From Loxodes magnus (lineage: Eukaryota > Ciliophora > Karyorelictea > Loxodida > Loxodidae), in NCBI GenBank assembly GCA_946699065.1, contig CAMPDV010000443.1:1-64000 (forward strand): DNA of 64,000 nt, in the 5' to 3' direction. Of this stretch, positions 14,301-29,300 are shown one piece after another; within the stretch, counting starts at the first letter, position 1; each line of letters begins with the position of its first letter. Both the position numbers and the translations under genes were made by a program. The notes below the pieces were generated by a model, which saw only the letters and a list, made by a program, of their open reading frames with translations, had not been told where the DNA came from and made no database searches.

Positions 14301-17300
14301 CTGTCTTTACGTCCCATTGTCTCACCGTCTAATCATCACTTCCCGATACGATGAACTCTGAATCACTGGATATAGCCACAGCATTTACATAACTAGTGTG
14401 ACTACTCATGGTCTTACAGGTACCTGTCTTGACGTCCCATAGTCTCACCGTATTATAACTTCCCGATACGATGAACTCTGAATCACTGGATATAGCCACA
14501 GCATTTACAGAACGAGTGTGACCACTCATGGTCTTACAGGTACCTGTCTTGACGTCCCATAGTCTCACCGACTTATCATCACTTCCCGATACGATGAACT
14601 CTGAATCACTGGATATAGCCACAGATAATACATAACTAGTGTGACCACTCATGGTCTTACAGGTACCTGTCTTGACGTTCCATAGTCTCACCGACTTATC
14701 ATCACTTCCCGATACGATGAACTCTGAATCACTGGATATAGCCACAGCATTTACATAATGTGTGTGACCACTCATGGTCTTACAGGTACCTGTCTTGACG
14801 TTCCATAGTCTCACCGACTTATCATCACTTCCCGATACGATGAACTCTGAATCACTGGATATAGCCACAGATAATACATAACTAGTGTGACCACTCATGG
14901 TCTTACAGGTACCTGTCTTTGCGTTCCATAGTCTCACCGACTAATCATCACTTCCCGATACGATGAACTCTGAATCACTGGATATAGCCACAGATAATAC
15001 AGAATAAGTGTGACCACTCATGGTCTTACAGGTACCTGTCTTGACGTTCCATAGTCTCACCGACTTATCATCACTTCCCGATACGATGAACTCTGAATCA
15101 CTGGATATAGCCACAGCATTTACATAACTAGTGTGACCACTCATGGTCTTACAGGTACCTGTCTTGACGTCCCATAGTCTCACCGTCTTATCATCACTTC
15201 CCGATACGATGAACTCTGAATCACTGGATATAGCCACAGCATTTACAGAACTAGTGTGACCACTCATGGTCTTACAGGTACCTGTCTTTACGTCCCATAG
15301 TCTCACCGTCTAATCATCACTTCCCGATACGATGAACTCTGAATCACTGGATATAGCCACAGATAATACATAACTAGTGTGACCACTCATGGTCTTACAG
15401 GTACCTGTCTTTACGTTCCATAGTCTCACCGACTTATCATCACTTCCCGATACGATGAACTCTGAATCACTGGATATAGCCACAGATGTTAATTAATGTG
15501 TGTGACCACTCATGGTCTTACAGGTACCTGTCTTGACGTCCCATAGTCTCACCGACTTATCATCACTTCCCGATACGATGAACTCTGAATCACTGGATAT
15601 AGCCACAGATAATACAGAACGAGTGTGACCACTCATGGTCTTACAGGTACCTGTCTTGACGTCCCATTGTCTCACCGTCTAATCATCACTTCCCGATACG
15701 ATGAACTCTGAATCACTGGATATAGCCACAGCATTTACAGAACGAGTGTGACCACTCATGGTCTTACAGGTACCTGTCTTGACGTTCCATAGTCTCACCG
15801 TCTAATCATCACTTCCCGATACGATGAACACTGAATCACTGGATATAGCCACAGCATTTACATAACTAGTGTGACCACTCATGGTCTTACAGGTACCTGT
15901 CTTGACGTTCCATAGTCTCACCGTATTATCATCACTTCCCGATACGATGAACTCTGAATCACTGGATATAGCCACAGCATTTACAGAACGAGTGTGACCA
16001 CTCATGGTCTTACAGGTACCTGTCTTGACGTTCCATAGTCTCACCGTATTATAACTTCCCGATACGATGAACTCTGAATCACTGGATATAGCCACAGATA
16101 ATAAAGAATTAGTGTGATCACTCATGGTCTTACAGGTACCTGTCTTGACGTCCCATTGTCTCACCGTCTAATCATCACTTCCCGATACGATGAACTCTGA
16201 ATCACTGGATATAGCCACAGATAATACAGAACGAGTGTGACCACTCATGGTCTTACAGGTACCTGTCTTGACGTTCCATAGTCTCACCGTATTATAACTT
16301 CCCGATACGATGAACTCTGAATCACTGGATATAGACACAGCATTTACAGAACGAGTGTGACCACTCATGGTCTTACAGGTACCTGTCTTTACGTCCCATA
16401 GTCTCACCGTATTATAACTTCCCGATACGATGAACTCTGAATCACTGGATATAGCCACAGCATTTACAGAACTAGTGTGACCACTCATGGTCTTACAGGT
16501 ACCTGTCTTGACGTCCCATAGTCTCACCGTCTAATCATCACTTCCCGATACGATGAACTCTGAATCACTGGATATAGCCACAGCATTTACATAACTAGTG
16601 TGACCACTCATGGTCTTACAGGTACCTGTCTTGACATCCCATAGTCTCACCGTATTATCATCACTTCCCGATACGATGAACTCTGAATCACTGGATATAG
16701 CCACAGCATTTACATAACTAGTGTGACCACTCATGGTCTTACAGGTACCTGTCTTGACGTCCCATAGTCTCACCGTCTAATCATCACTTCCCGATACGAT
16801 GAACTCTGAATCACTGGATATAGCCACAGCATTTACATAACTAGTGTGACCACTCATGGTCTTACAGGTACCTGTCTTGACGTCCCATAGTCTCACCGTC
16901 TTATCATCACTTCCCGATACGATGAACTCTGAATCACTGGATATAGCCACAGCATTTACATAACTAGTGTGACCACTCATGGTCTTACAGGTACCTGTCT
17001 TGACGTTCCATAGTCTCACCGTATTATCATCACTTCCCGATACGATGAACTCTGAATCACTGGATATAGCCACAGCATTTACAGAACGAGTGTGACCACT
17101 CATGGTCTTACAGGTACCTGTCTTGACGTTCCATAGTCTCACCGTATTATAACTTCCCGATACGATGAACTCTGAATCACTGGATATAGCCACAGATAAT
17201 AAAGAATTAGTGTGATCACTCATGGTCTTACAGGTACCTGTCTTGACGTCCCATTGTCTCACCGTCTAATCATCACTTCCCGATACGATGAACTCTGAAT

Positions 17301-20300
17301 CACTGGATATAGCCACAGATAATACAGAACGAGTGTGACCACTCATGGTCTTACAGGTACCTGTCTTGACGTCCCATTGTCTCACCGTATTATAACTTCC
17401 CGATACGATGAACTCTGAATCACTGGATATAGCCACAGCTGATACATAACTAGTGTGACTACTCATGGTCTTACAGGTACCTGTCTTTACGTCCCATAGT
17501 CTCACCGTCTAATCATCACTTCCCGATACGATGAACTCTGAATCACTGGATATAGCCACAGATAATACATAACTAGTGTGACCACTCATGGTCTTACAGG
17601 TACCTGTCTTTGCGTTCCATAGTCTCACCGTATTATCATCACTTCCCGATACGATGAACTCTGAATCACTGGATATAGCCACAGCATTTACAGAACGAGT
17701 GTGACCACTCATGGTCTTACAGGTACCTGTCTTTACGTCCCATAGTCTCACCGTCTAATCATCACTTCCCGATACGATGAACTCTGAATCACTGGATATA
17801 GCCACAGCATTTACAGAACTAGTGTGACCACTCATGGTCTTACAGGTACCTGTCTTGACGTTCCATAGTCTCACCGACTTATCATCACTTCCCGATACGA
17901 TGAACTCTGAATCACTGGATATAGCCACAGCATTTACAGAACGAGTGTGACCACTCATGGTCTTACAGGTACCTGTCTTGACGTCCCATAGTCTCACCGT
18001 CTAATCATCACTTCCCGATACGATGAACTCTGAATCACTGGATATAGCCACAGCATTTACAGAACTAGTGTGACCACTCATGGTCTTACAGGTACCTGTC
18101 TTTACGTCCCATAGTCTCACCGTCTAATCATCACTTCCCGATACGATGAACACTGAATCACTGGATATAGCCACAGCATTTACATAACTAGTGTGACCAC
18201 TCATGGTCTTACAGGTACCTGTCTTGACGTCCCATAGTCTCACCGTCTAATCATCACTTCCCGATACGATGAACTCTGAATCACTGGATATAGCCACAGC
18301 ATTTACATAATGTGTGTGACCACTCATGGTCTTACAGGTACCTGTCTTGACGTCCCATTGTCTCACCGTCTAATCATGACTTCCCGATACGATGAACTCT
18401 GAATCACTGGATATAGCCACAGCATTTACAGAACGAGTGTGACCACTCATGGTCTTACAGGTACCTGTCTTGACGTCCCATAGTCTCACCGTCTAATCAT
18501 CACTTCCCGATACGATGAACTCTGAATCACTGGATATAGCCACAGATGTTACATAATGTATGTGACCACTCATGGTCTTACAGGTACCTGTCTTGACGTC
18601 CCATAGTCTCACCGTCTAATCATCACTTCCCGATACGATGAACTCTGAATCACTGGATATAGCCACAGCATTTACAGAACGAGTGTAACCACTCATGGTC
18701 TTACAGGTACCTGTCTTGACGTTCCATAGTCTCACCGTATTATCTCTACTTACCGATACGATGAACTCTGAATCACTGGATATAGCCACAGATAATACAG
18801 AACGAGTGTGACCACTCATGGTCTTACAGGTACCTGTCTTTACGTTCCATAGTCTCACCGTCTAATCATCACTTCCCGATACGATGAACACTGAATCACT
18901 GGATATAGCCACAGCATTTACATAACTAGTGTGACCACTCATGGTCTTACAGGTACCTGTCTTGACGTTCCATAGTCTCACCGTCTAATCATCACTTCCC
19001 GATACGATGAACTCTGAATCACTGGATATAGCCACAGCATTTACAGAACTAGTGTGACCACTCATGGTCTTACAGGTACCTGTCTTGACGTCCCATAGTC
19101 TCACCGTCTAATCATCACTTCCCGATACGATGAACTCTGAATCACTGGATATAGCCACAGATAATACAGAACGAGTGTGACCACTCATGGTCTTACAGGT
19201 ACCTGTCTTGACGTTCCATAGTCTCACCGACTTATCATCACTTCCCGATACGATGAACTCTGAATCACTGGATATAGCCACAGCATTTACATAACTAGTG
19301 TGACCACTCATGGTCTTACAGGTACCTGTCTTGACGTTCCATAGTCTCACCGTATTATCATCACTTCCCGATACGATGAACTCTGAATCACTGGATATAG
19401 CCACAGATGTTACATAATGTATGTGACCACTCATGGTCTTACAGGTACCTGTCTTGACGTCCCATAGTCTCACCGTCTAATCATCACTTCCCGATACGAT
19501 GAACTCTGAATCACTGGATATAGCCACAGCATTTACAGAACGAGTGTAACCACTCATGGTCTTACAGGTACCTGTCTTGACGTTCCATAGTCTCACCGTC
19601 TAATCATCACTTCCCGATACGATGAACTCTGAATCACTGGATATAGCCACAGATAATACAGAACTAGTGTGACCACTCATGGTCTTACAGGTACCTGTCT
19701 TGACGTTCCATAGTCTCACCGTCTAATCATCACTTCCCGATACGATGAACTCTGAATCACTGGATATAGCCACAGATAATACAGAACTAGTGTGACCACT
19801 CATGGTCTTACAGGTACCTGTCTTGACGTCCCATTGTCTCACCGTCTAATCATCACTTCCCGATACGATGAACTCTGAATCACTGGATATAGCCACAGCA
19901 TTTACAGAACGAGTGTGACCACTCATGGTCTTACAGGTACCTGTCTTGACGTTCCATAGTCTCACCGTCTAATCATCACTTCCCGATACGATGAACACTG
20001 AATCACTGGATATAGCCACAGCATTTACATAACTAGTGTGACCACTCATGGTCTTACAGGTACCTGTCTTGACGTTCCATAGTCTCACCGTATTATCATC
20101 ACTTCCCGATACGATGAACTCTGAATCACTGGATATAGCCACAGCATTTACAGAACGAGTGTGACCACTCATGGTCTTACAGGTACCTGTCTTGACGTTC
20201 CATAGTCTCACCGTATTATAACTTCCCGATACGATGAACTCTGAATCACTGGATATAGCCACAGATAATAAAGAATTAGTGTGATCACTCATGGTCTTAC

Positions 20301-23300
20301 AGGTACCTGTCTTGACGTCCCATTGTCTCACCGTCTAATCATCACTTCCCGATACGATGAACTCTGAATCACTGGATATAGCCACAGATAATACAGAACG
20401 AGTGTGACCACTCATGGTCTTACAGGTACCTGTCTTGACGTTCCATAGTCTCACCGTATTATAACTTCCCGATACGATGAACTCTGAATCACTGGATATA
20501 GACACAGCATTTACATAACTAGTGTGACCACTCATGGTCTTACAGGTACCTGTCTTTACGTCCCATAGTCTCACCGTATTATAACTTCCCGATACGATGA
20601 ACTCTGAATCACTGGATATAGCCACAGCATTTACAGAACTAGTGTGACCACTCATGGTCTTACAGGTACCTGTCTTGACGTCCCATAGTCTCACCGTCTA
20701 ATCATCACTTCCCGATACGATGAACTCTGAATCACTGGATATAGCCACAGCATTTACATAACTAGTGTGACCACTCATGGTCTTACAGGTACCTGTCTTG
20801 ACATCCCATAGTCTCACCGTATTATCATCACTTCCCGATACGATGAACTCTGAATCACTGGATATAGCCACAGCATTTACATAACTAGTGTGACCACTCA
20901 TGGTCTTACAGGTACCTGTCTTGACGTCCCATAGTCTCACCGTCTAATCATCACTTCCCGATACGATGAACTCTGAATCACTGGATATAGCCACAGCATT
21001 TACATAACTAGTGTGACCACTCATGGTCTTACAGGTACCTGTCTTGACGTCCCATAGTCTCACCGTCTTATCATCACTTCCCGATACGATGAACTCTGAA
21101 TCACTGGATATAGCCACAGCATTTACATAACTAGTGTGACCACTCATGGTCTTACAGGTACCTGTCTTGACGTTCCATAGTCTCACCGTATTATCATCAC
21201 TTCCCGATACGATGAACTCTGAATCACTGGATATAGCCACAGCATTTACAGAACGAGTGTGACCACTCATGGTCTTACAGGTACCTGTCTTGACGTTCCA
21301 TAGTCTCACCGTATTATAACTTCCCGATACGATGAACTCTGAATCACTGGATATAGCCACAGATAATAAAGAATTAGTGTGATCACTCATGGTCTTACAG
21401 GTACCTGTCTTGACGTCCCATTGTCTCACCGTCTAATCATCACTTCCCGATACGATGAACTCTGAATCACTGGATATAGCCACAGATAATACAGAACGAG
21501 TGTGACCACTCATGGTCTTACAGGTACCTGTCTTGACGTTCCATAGTCTCACCGTATTATAACTTCCCGATACGATGAACTCTGAATCACTGGATATAGC
21601 CACAGCTGATACATAACTAGTGTGACTACTCATGGTCTTACAGGTACCTGTCTTGACGTCCCATAGTCTCACCGTCTAATCATCACTTCCCGATACGATG
21701 AACTCTGAATCACTGGATATAGCCACAGATAATACATAACTAGTGTGACCACTCATGGTCTTACAGGTACCTGTCTTTGCGTTCCATAGTCTCACCGTAT
21801 TATCATCACTTCCCGATACGATGAACTCTGAATCACTGGATATAGCCACAGCATTTACAGAACGAGTGTGACCACTCATGGTCTTACAGGTACCTGTCTT
21901 TACGTCCCATAGTCTCACCGTCTAATCATCACTTCCCGATACGATGAACTCTGAATCACTGGATATAGCCACAGCATTTACATAACTAGTGTGACCACTC
22001 ATGGTCTTACAGGTACCTGTCTTGACGTTCCATAGTCTCACCGACTTATCATCACTTCCCGATACGATGAACTCTGAATCACTGGATATAGCCACAGCAT
22101 TTACAGAACGAGTGTGACCACTCATGGTCTTACAGGTACCTGTCTTGACGTTCCATAGTCTCACCGTCTAATCATCACTTCCCGATACGATGAACTCTGA
22201 ATCACTGGATATAGCCACAGCATTTACAGAACTAGTGTGACCACTCATGGTCTTACAGGTACCTGTCTTTACGTCCCATAGTCTCACCGTCTAATCATCA
22301 CTTCCCGATACGATGAACACTGAATCACTGGATATAGCCACAGCATTTACATAACTAGTGTGACCACTCATGGTCTTACAGGTACCTGTCTTGACGTCCC
22401 ATAGTCTCACCGTCTAATCATCACTTCCCGATACGATGAACTCTGAATCACTGGATATAGCCACAGCATTTACATAATGTGTGTGACCACTCATGGTCTT
22501 ACAGGTACCTGTCTTGACGTTCCATAGTCTCACCGTCTAATCATGACTTCCCGATACGATGAACTCTGAATCACTGGATATAGCCACAGCATTTACATAA
22601 TGTGTGTGACCACTCATGGTCTTACAGGTACCTGTCTTGACGTCCCATAGTCTCACCGTCTCATCACTTCCCGATACGATGAACTCTGAATCACTGGATA
22701 TAGCCACAGCATTTACATAATGTGTGTGACCACTCATGGTCTTACAGGTACCTGTCTTGACGTTCCATAGTCTCACCGTCTAATCATCACTTCCCGATAC
22801 GATGAACTCTGAATCACTGGATATAGCCACAGCATTTACATAATGTGTGTGACCACTCATGGTCTTACAGGTACCTGTCTTGACGTCCCATAGTCTCACC
22901 GTCTTATCATCACTTCCCGATACGATGAACTCTGAATCACTGGATATAGCCACAGCATTTACAGAACGAGTGTGACCACTCATGGTCTTACAGGTACCTG
23001 TCTTGACGTCCCATAGTCTCACCGACTTATCATCACTTCCCGATACGATGAACTCTGAATCACTGGATATAGCCACAGCATTTACATAATGTGTGTGACC
23101 ACTCATGGTCTTACAGGTACCTGTCTTGACGTCCCATAGTCTCACCGTCTAATCATCACTTCCCGATACGATGAACTCTGAATCACTGGATATAGCCACA
23201 GCATTTACATAACTAGTGTGACCACTCATGGTCTTACAGGTACCTGTCTTGACGTCCCATAGTCTCACCGTCTAATCATCACTTCCCGATACGATGAACT

Positions 23301-26300
23301 CTGAATCACTGGATATAGCCACAGATAATACAGAACGAGTGTGACCACTCATGGTCTTACAGGTACCTGTCTTGACGTTCCATAGTCTCACCGACTTATC
23401 ATCACTTCCCGATACGATGAACTCTGAATCACTGGATATAGCCACAGCATTTACATAACTAGTGTGACCACTCATGGTCTTACAGGTACCTGTCTTGACG
23501 TTCCATAGTCTCACCGTATTATCATCACTTCCCGATACGATGAACTCTGAATCACTGGATATAGCCACAGATGTTACATAATGTATGTGACCACTCATGG
23601 TCTTACAGGTACCTGTCTTGACGTCCCATAGTCTCACCGTCTAATCATCACTTCCCGATACGATGAACTCTGAATCACTGGATATAGCCACAGCATTTAC
23701 AGAACGAGTGTAACCACTCATGGTCTTACAGGTACCTGTCTTGACGTTCCATAGTCTCACCGTCTAATCATCACTTCCCGATACGATGAACTCTGAATCA
23801 CTGGATATAGCCACAGATAATACAGAACTAGTGTGACCACTCATGGTCTTACAGGTACCTGTCTTGACGTTCCATAGTCTCACCGTCTAATCATCACTTC
23901 CCGATACGATGAACTCTGAATCACTGGATATAGCCACAGATAATACAGAACTAGTGTGACCACTCATGGTCTTACAGGTACCTGTCTTGACGTCCCATTG
24001 TCTCACCGTCTAATCATCACTTCCCGATACGATGAACTCTGAATCACTGGATATAGCCACAGCATTTACAGAACGAGTGTGACCACTCATGGTCTTACAG
24101 GTACCTGTCTTGACGTTCCATAGTCTCACCGTCTAATCATCACTTCCCGATACGATGAACACTGAATCACTGGATATAGCCACAGCATTTACATAACTAG
24201 TGTGACCACTCATGGTCTTACAGGTACCTGTCTTGACGTTCCATAGTCTCACCGTATTATCATCACTTCCCGATACGATGAACTCTGAATCACTGGATAT
24301 AGCCACAGCATTTACAGAACGAGTGTGACCACTCATGGTCTTACAGGTACCTGTCTTGACGTTCCATAGTCTCACCGTATTATAACTTCCCGATACGATG
24401 AACTCTGAATCACTGGATATAGCCACAGATAATAAAGAATTAGTGTGATCACTCATGGTCTTACAGGTACCTGTCTTGACGTCCCATTGTCTCACCGTCT
24501 AATCATCACTTCCCGATACGATGAACTCTGAATCACTGGATATAGCCACAGCATTTACAGAACTAGTGTGACCACTCATGGTCTTACAGGTACCTGTCTT
24601 GACGTCCCATAGTCTCACCGTCTAATCATCACTTCCCGATACGATGAACTCTGAATCACTGGATATAGCCACAGCATTTACATAACTAGTGTGACCACTC
24701 ATGGTCTTACAGGTACCTGTCTTGACGTTCCATAGTCTCACCGTATTATAACTTCCCGATACGATGAACTCTGAATCACTGGATATAGCCACAGATAATA
24801 CATAACTAGTGTGACCACTCATGGTCTTACAGGTACCTGTCTTTACGTTCCATAGTCTCACCGTATTATAACTTCCCGATACGATGAACTCTGAATCACT
24901 GGATATAGCCACAGATAATACAGAACGAGTGTGACCACTCATGGTCTTACAGGTACCTGTCTTGACGTCCCATAGTCTCACCGTATTATCTCTACTTCCC
25001 GATACGATGAACTCTGAATCACTGGATATAGCCACAGATAATACAGAACTAGTGTGACCACTCATGGTCTTACAGGTACCTGTCTTTACGTCCCATAGTC
25101 TCACCGTCTAATCATGACTTCCCGATACGATGAACTCTGAATCACTGGATATAGCCACAGCATTTACAGAACGAGTGTGACCACTCATGGTCTTACAGGT
25201 ACCTGTCTTGACGTTCCATAGTCTCACCGACTTATCATCACTTCCCGATACGATGAACTCTGAATCACTGGATATAGCCACAGCATTTACAGAACTAGTG
25301 TGACCACTCATGGTCTTACAGGTACCTGTCTTGACGTCCCATAGTCTCACCGTCTAATCATCACTTCCCGATACGATGAACTCTGAATCACTGGATATAG
25401 CCACAGATAATACATAACTAGTGTGACCACTCATGGTCTTACAGGTACCTGTCTTGACGTTCCATAGTCTCACCGTATTATAACTTCCCGATACGATGAA
25501 CTCTGAATCACTGGATATAGCCACAGATAATACAGAACGAGTGTGACCACTCATGGTCTTACAGGTACCTGTCTTGACGTCCCATAGTCTCACCGACTTA
25601 TCATCACTTCCCGATACGATGAACTCTGAATCACTGGATATAGCCACAGCATTTACAGAACGAGTGTGACCACTCAAAGTCTTACAGGTACCTGTCTTGA
25701 CGTCCCATAGTCTCACCGACTTATCATCACTTCCCGATACGATGAACTCTGAATCACTGGATATAGCCACAGATGTTAATTAATGTGTGTGACCACTCAT
25801 GGTCTTACAGGTACCTGTCTTGACGTTCCATAGTCTCACCGTCTAATCATCACTTCCCGATACGATGAACTCTGAATCACTGGATATAGCCACAGATAAT
25901 ACATAACTAGTGTGACCACTCAAAGTCTTACAGGTACCTGTCTTGACGTCCCATAGTCTCACCGACTTATCATCACTTCCCGATACGATGAACACTGAAT
26001 CACTGGATATAGCCACAGATAATACAGAACTAGTGTGACCACTCATGGTCTTACAGGTACCTGTCTTGACGTTCCATAGTCTCACCGTATTATCATCACT
26101 TCCCGATACGATGAACTCTGAATCACTGGATATAGCCACAGCATTTACAGAACGAGTGTGACCACTCATGGTCTTACAGGTACCTGTCTTGACGTTCCAT
26201 AGTCTCACCGTATTATCATCACTTCCCGATACGATGAACACTGAATCACTGGATATAGCCACAGCATTTACAGAACGAGTGTGACCACTCATGGTCTTAC

Positions 26301-29300
26301 AGGTACCTGTCTTGACGTTCCATAGTCTCACCGTATTATAACTTCCCGATACGATGAACTCTGAATCACTGGATATAGCCACAGATAATACAGAACGAGT
26401 GTGACCACTCATGGTCTTACAGGTACCTGTCTTGACGTCCCATAGTCTCACCGACTTATCATCACTTCCCGATACGATGAACTCTGAATCACTGGATATA
26501 GCCACAGCATTTACAGAACGAGTGTGACAACTCATGGTCTTACAGGTACCTGTCTTGACGTCCCATAGTCTCACCGTCTAATCATCACTTCCCGATACGA
26601 TGAACTCTGAATCACTGGATATAGCCACAGCATTTACAGAACGAGTGTGACCACTCATGGTCTTACAGGTACCTGTCTTTACGTTCCATAGTCTCACCGT
26701 ATTATAACTTCCCGATACGATGAACTCTGAATCACTGGATATAGCCACAGATAATACAGAACGAGTGTGACCACTCATGGTCTTACAGGTACCTGTCTTG
26801 ACGTCCCATAGTCTCACCGTATTATCTCTACTTCCCGATACGATGAACTCTGAATCACTGGATATAGCCACAGCATTTACATAACTAGTGTGACCACTCA
26901 TGGTCTTACAGGTACCTGTCTTTACGTTCCATAGTCTCACCGTCTAATCATCACTTCCCGATACGATGAACTCTGAATCACTGGATATAGCCACAGATAA
27001 TACAGAACGAGTGTGACCACTCATGGTCTTACAGGTACCTGTCTTTACGTTCCATAGTCTCACCGACTTATCATCACTTCCCGATACGATGAACTCTGAA
27101 TCACTGGATATAGCCACAGCATTTACATAATGTGTGTGACCACTCATGGTCTTACAGGTACCTGTCTTGACGTCCCATAGTCTCACCGACTTATCATCAC
27201 TTCCCGATACGATGAACTCTGAATCACTGGATATAGCCACAGATAATACAGAACGAGTGTGACCACTCATGGTCTTACAGGTACCTGTCTTGACGTCCCA
27301 TTGTCTCACCGTCTAATCATCACTTCCCGATACGATGAACTCTGAATCACTGGATATAGCCACAGATAATACAGAACGAGTGTGACCACTCATGGTCTTA
27401 CAGGTACCTGTCTTGACGTTCCATAGTCTCACCGACTTATCATCACTTCCCGATACGATGAACTCTGAATCACTGGATATAGCCACAGCATTTACATAAC
27501 TAGTGTGACCACTCATGGTCTTACAGGTACCTGTCTTGACGTTCCATAGTCTCACCGTATTATCATCACTTCCCGATACGATGAACTCTGAATCACTGGA
27601 TATAGCCACAGATGTTAATTAATGTGTGTGACCACTCATGGTCTTACAGGTTCCTTTCTTGACGTCCTATAGTCTCACCGTCTAATCATCACTTCCCGAT
27701 ACGATGAACTCTGAATCACTGGATATAGCCACAGCATTTACATAATGTGTGTGACCACTCATGGTCTTACAGGTACCTGTCTTGACGTCCCATAGTCTCA
27801 CCGTCTAATCATCACTTCCCGATACGATGAACTCTGAATCACTGGATATAGCCACAGCATATACATAACTAGTGTGACCACTCATGGTCTTACAGGTACC
27901 TGTCTTGACGTTCCATAGTCTCACCGTATTATCTCTACTTACCGATACGATGAACTCTGAATCACTGGATATAGCCACAGATAATACAGAACTAGTGTGA
28001 CCACTCATGGTCTTACAGGTACCTGTCTTGACGTTCCATAGTCTCACCGTCTAATCATCACTTCCCGATACGATGAACTCTGAATCACTGGATATAGCCA
28101 CAGATAATACAGAACGAGTGTGACCACTCATGGTCTTACAGGTACCTGTCTTGACGTTCCATAGTCTCACCGACTTATCATCACTTCCCGATACGATGAA
28201 CTCTGAATCACTGGATATAGCCACAGCATTTACATAACTAGTGTGACCACTCATGGTCTTACAGGTACCTGTCTTGACGTTCCATAGTCTCACCGTATTA
28301 TCATCACTTCCCGATACGATGAACTCTGAATCACTGGATATAGCCACAGATGTTAATTAATGTGTGTGACCACTCATGGTCTTACAGGTTCCTTTCTTGA
28401 CGTCCTATAGTCTAACCGTCTTATCATCACTTCCCGATACGATGAACTCTGAATCACTGGATATAGCCACAGCATTTACATAATGTGTGTGACCACTCAT
28501 GGTCTTACAGGTACCTGTCTTGACGTCCCATAGTCTCACCGTCTAATCATCACTTCCCGATACGATGAACTCTGAATCACTGGATATAGCCACAGCATTT
28601 ACAGAACGAGTGTAACCACTCATGGTCTTACAGGTACCTGTCTTGACGTTCCATAGTCTCACCGTATTATCTCTACTTACCGATACGATGAACTCTGAAT
28701 CACTGGATATAGCCACAGCATTTACAGAACGAGTGTGACCACTCATGGTCTTACAGGTACCTGTCTTTACGTTCCATAGTCTAACCGTCTTATCATCACT
28801 TCCCGATACGATGAACTCTGAATCACTGGATATAGCCACAGATAATACAGAACTAGTGTGACCACTCATGGTCTTACAGGTACCTGTCTTGACGTTCCAT
28901 AGTCTCACCGTATTATCATCACTTCCCGATACGATGAACTCTGAATCACTGGATATAGCCACAGATGTTAATTAATGTGTGTGACCACTCATGGTCTTAC
29001 AGGTACCTGTCTTGACGTTCCATAGTCTCACCGTATTATCATCACTTCCCGATACGATGAACTCTGAATCACTGGATATAGCCACAGATGTTAATTAATG
29101 TGTGTGACCACTCATGGTCTTACAGGTACCTGTCTTGACGTCCCATAGTCTCACCGTCTAATCATCACTTCCCGATACGATGAACTCTGAATCACTGGAT
29201 ATAGCCACAGCATTTACAGAACGAGTGTGACCACTCATGGTCTTACAGGTACCTGTCTTGACGTTCCATAGTCTCACCGTATTATCTCTACTTACCGATA

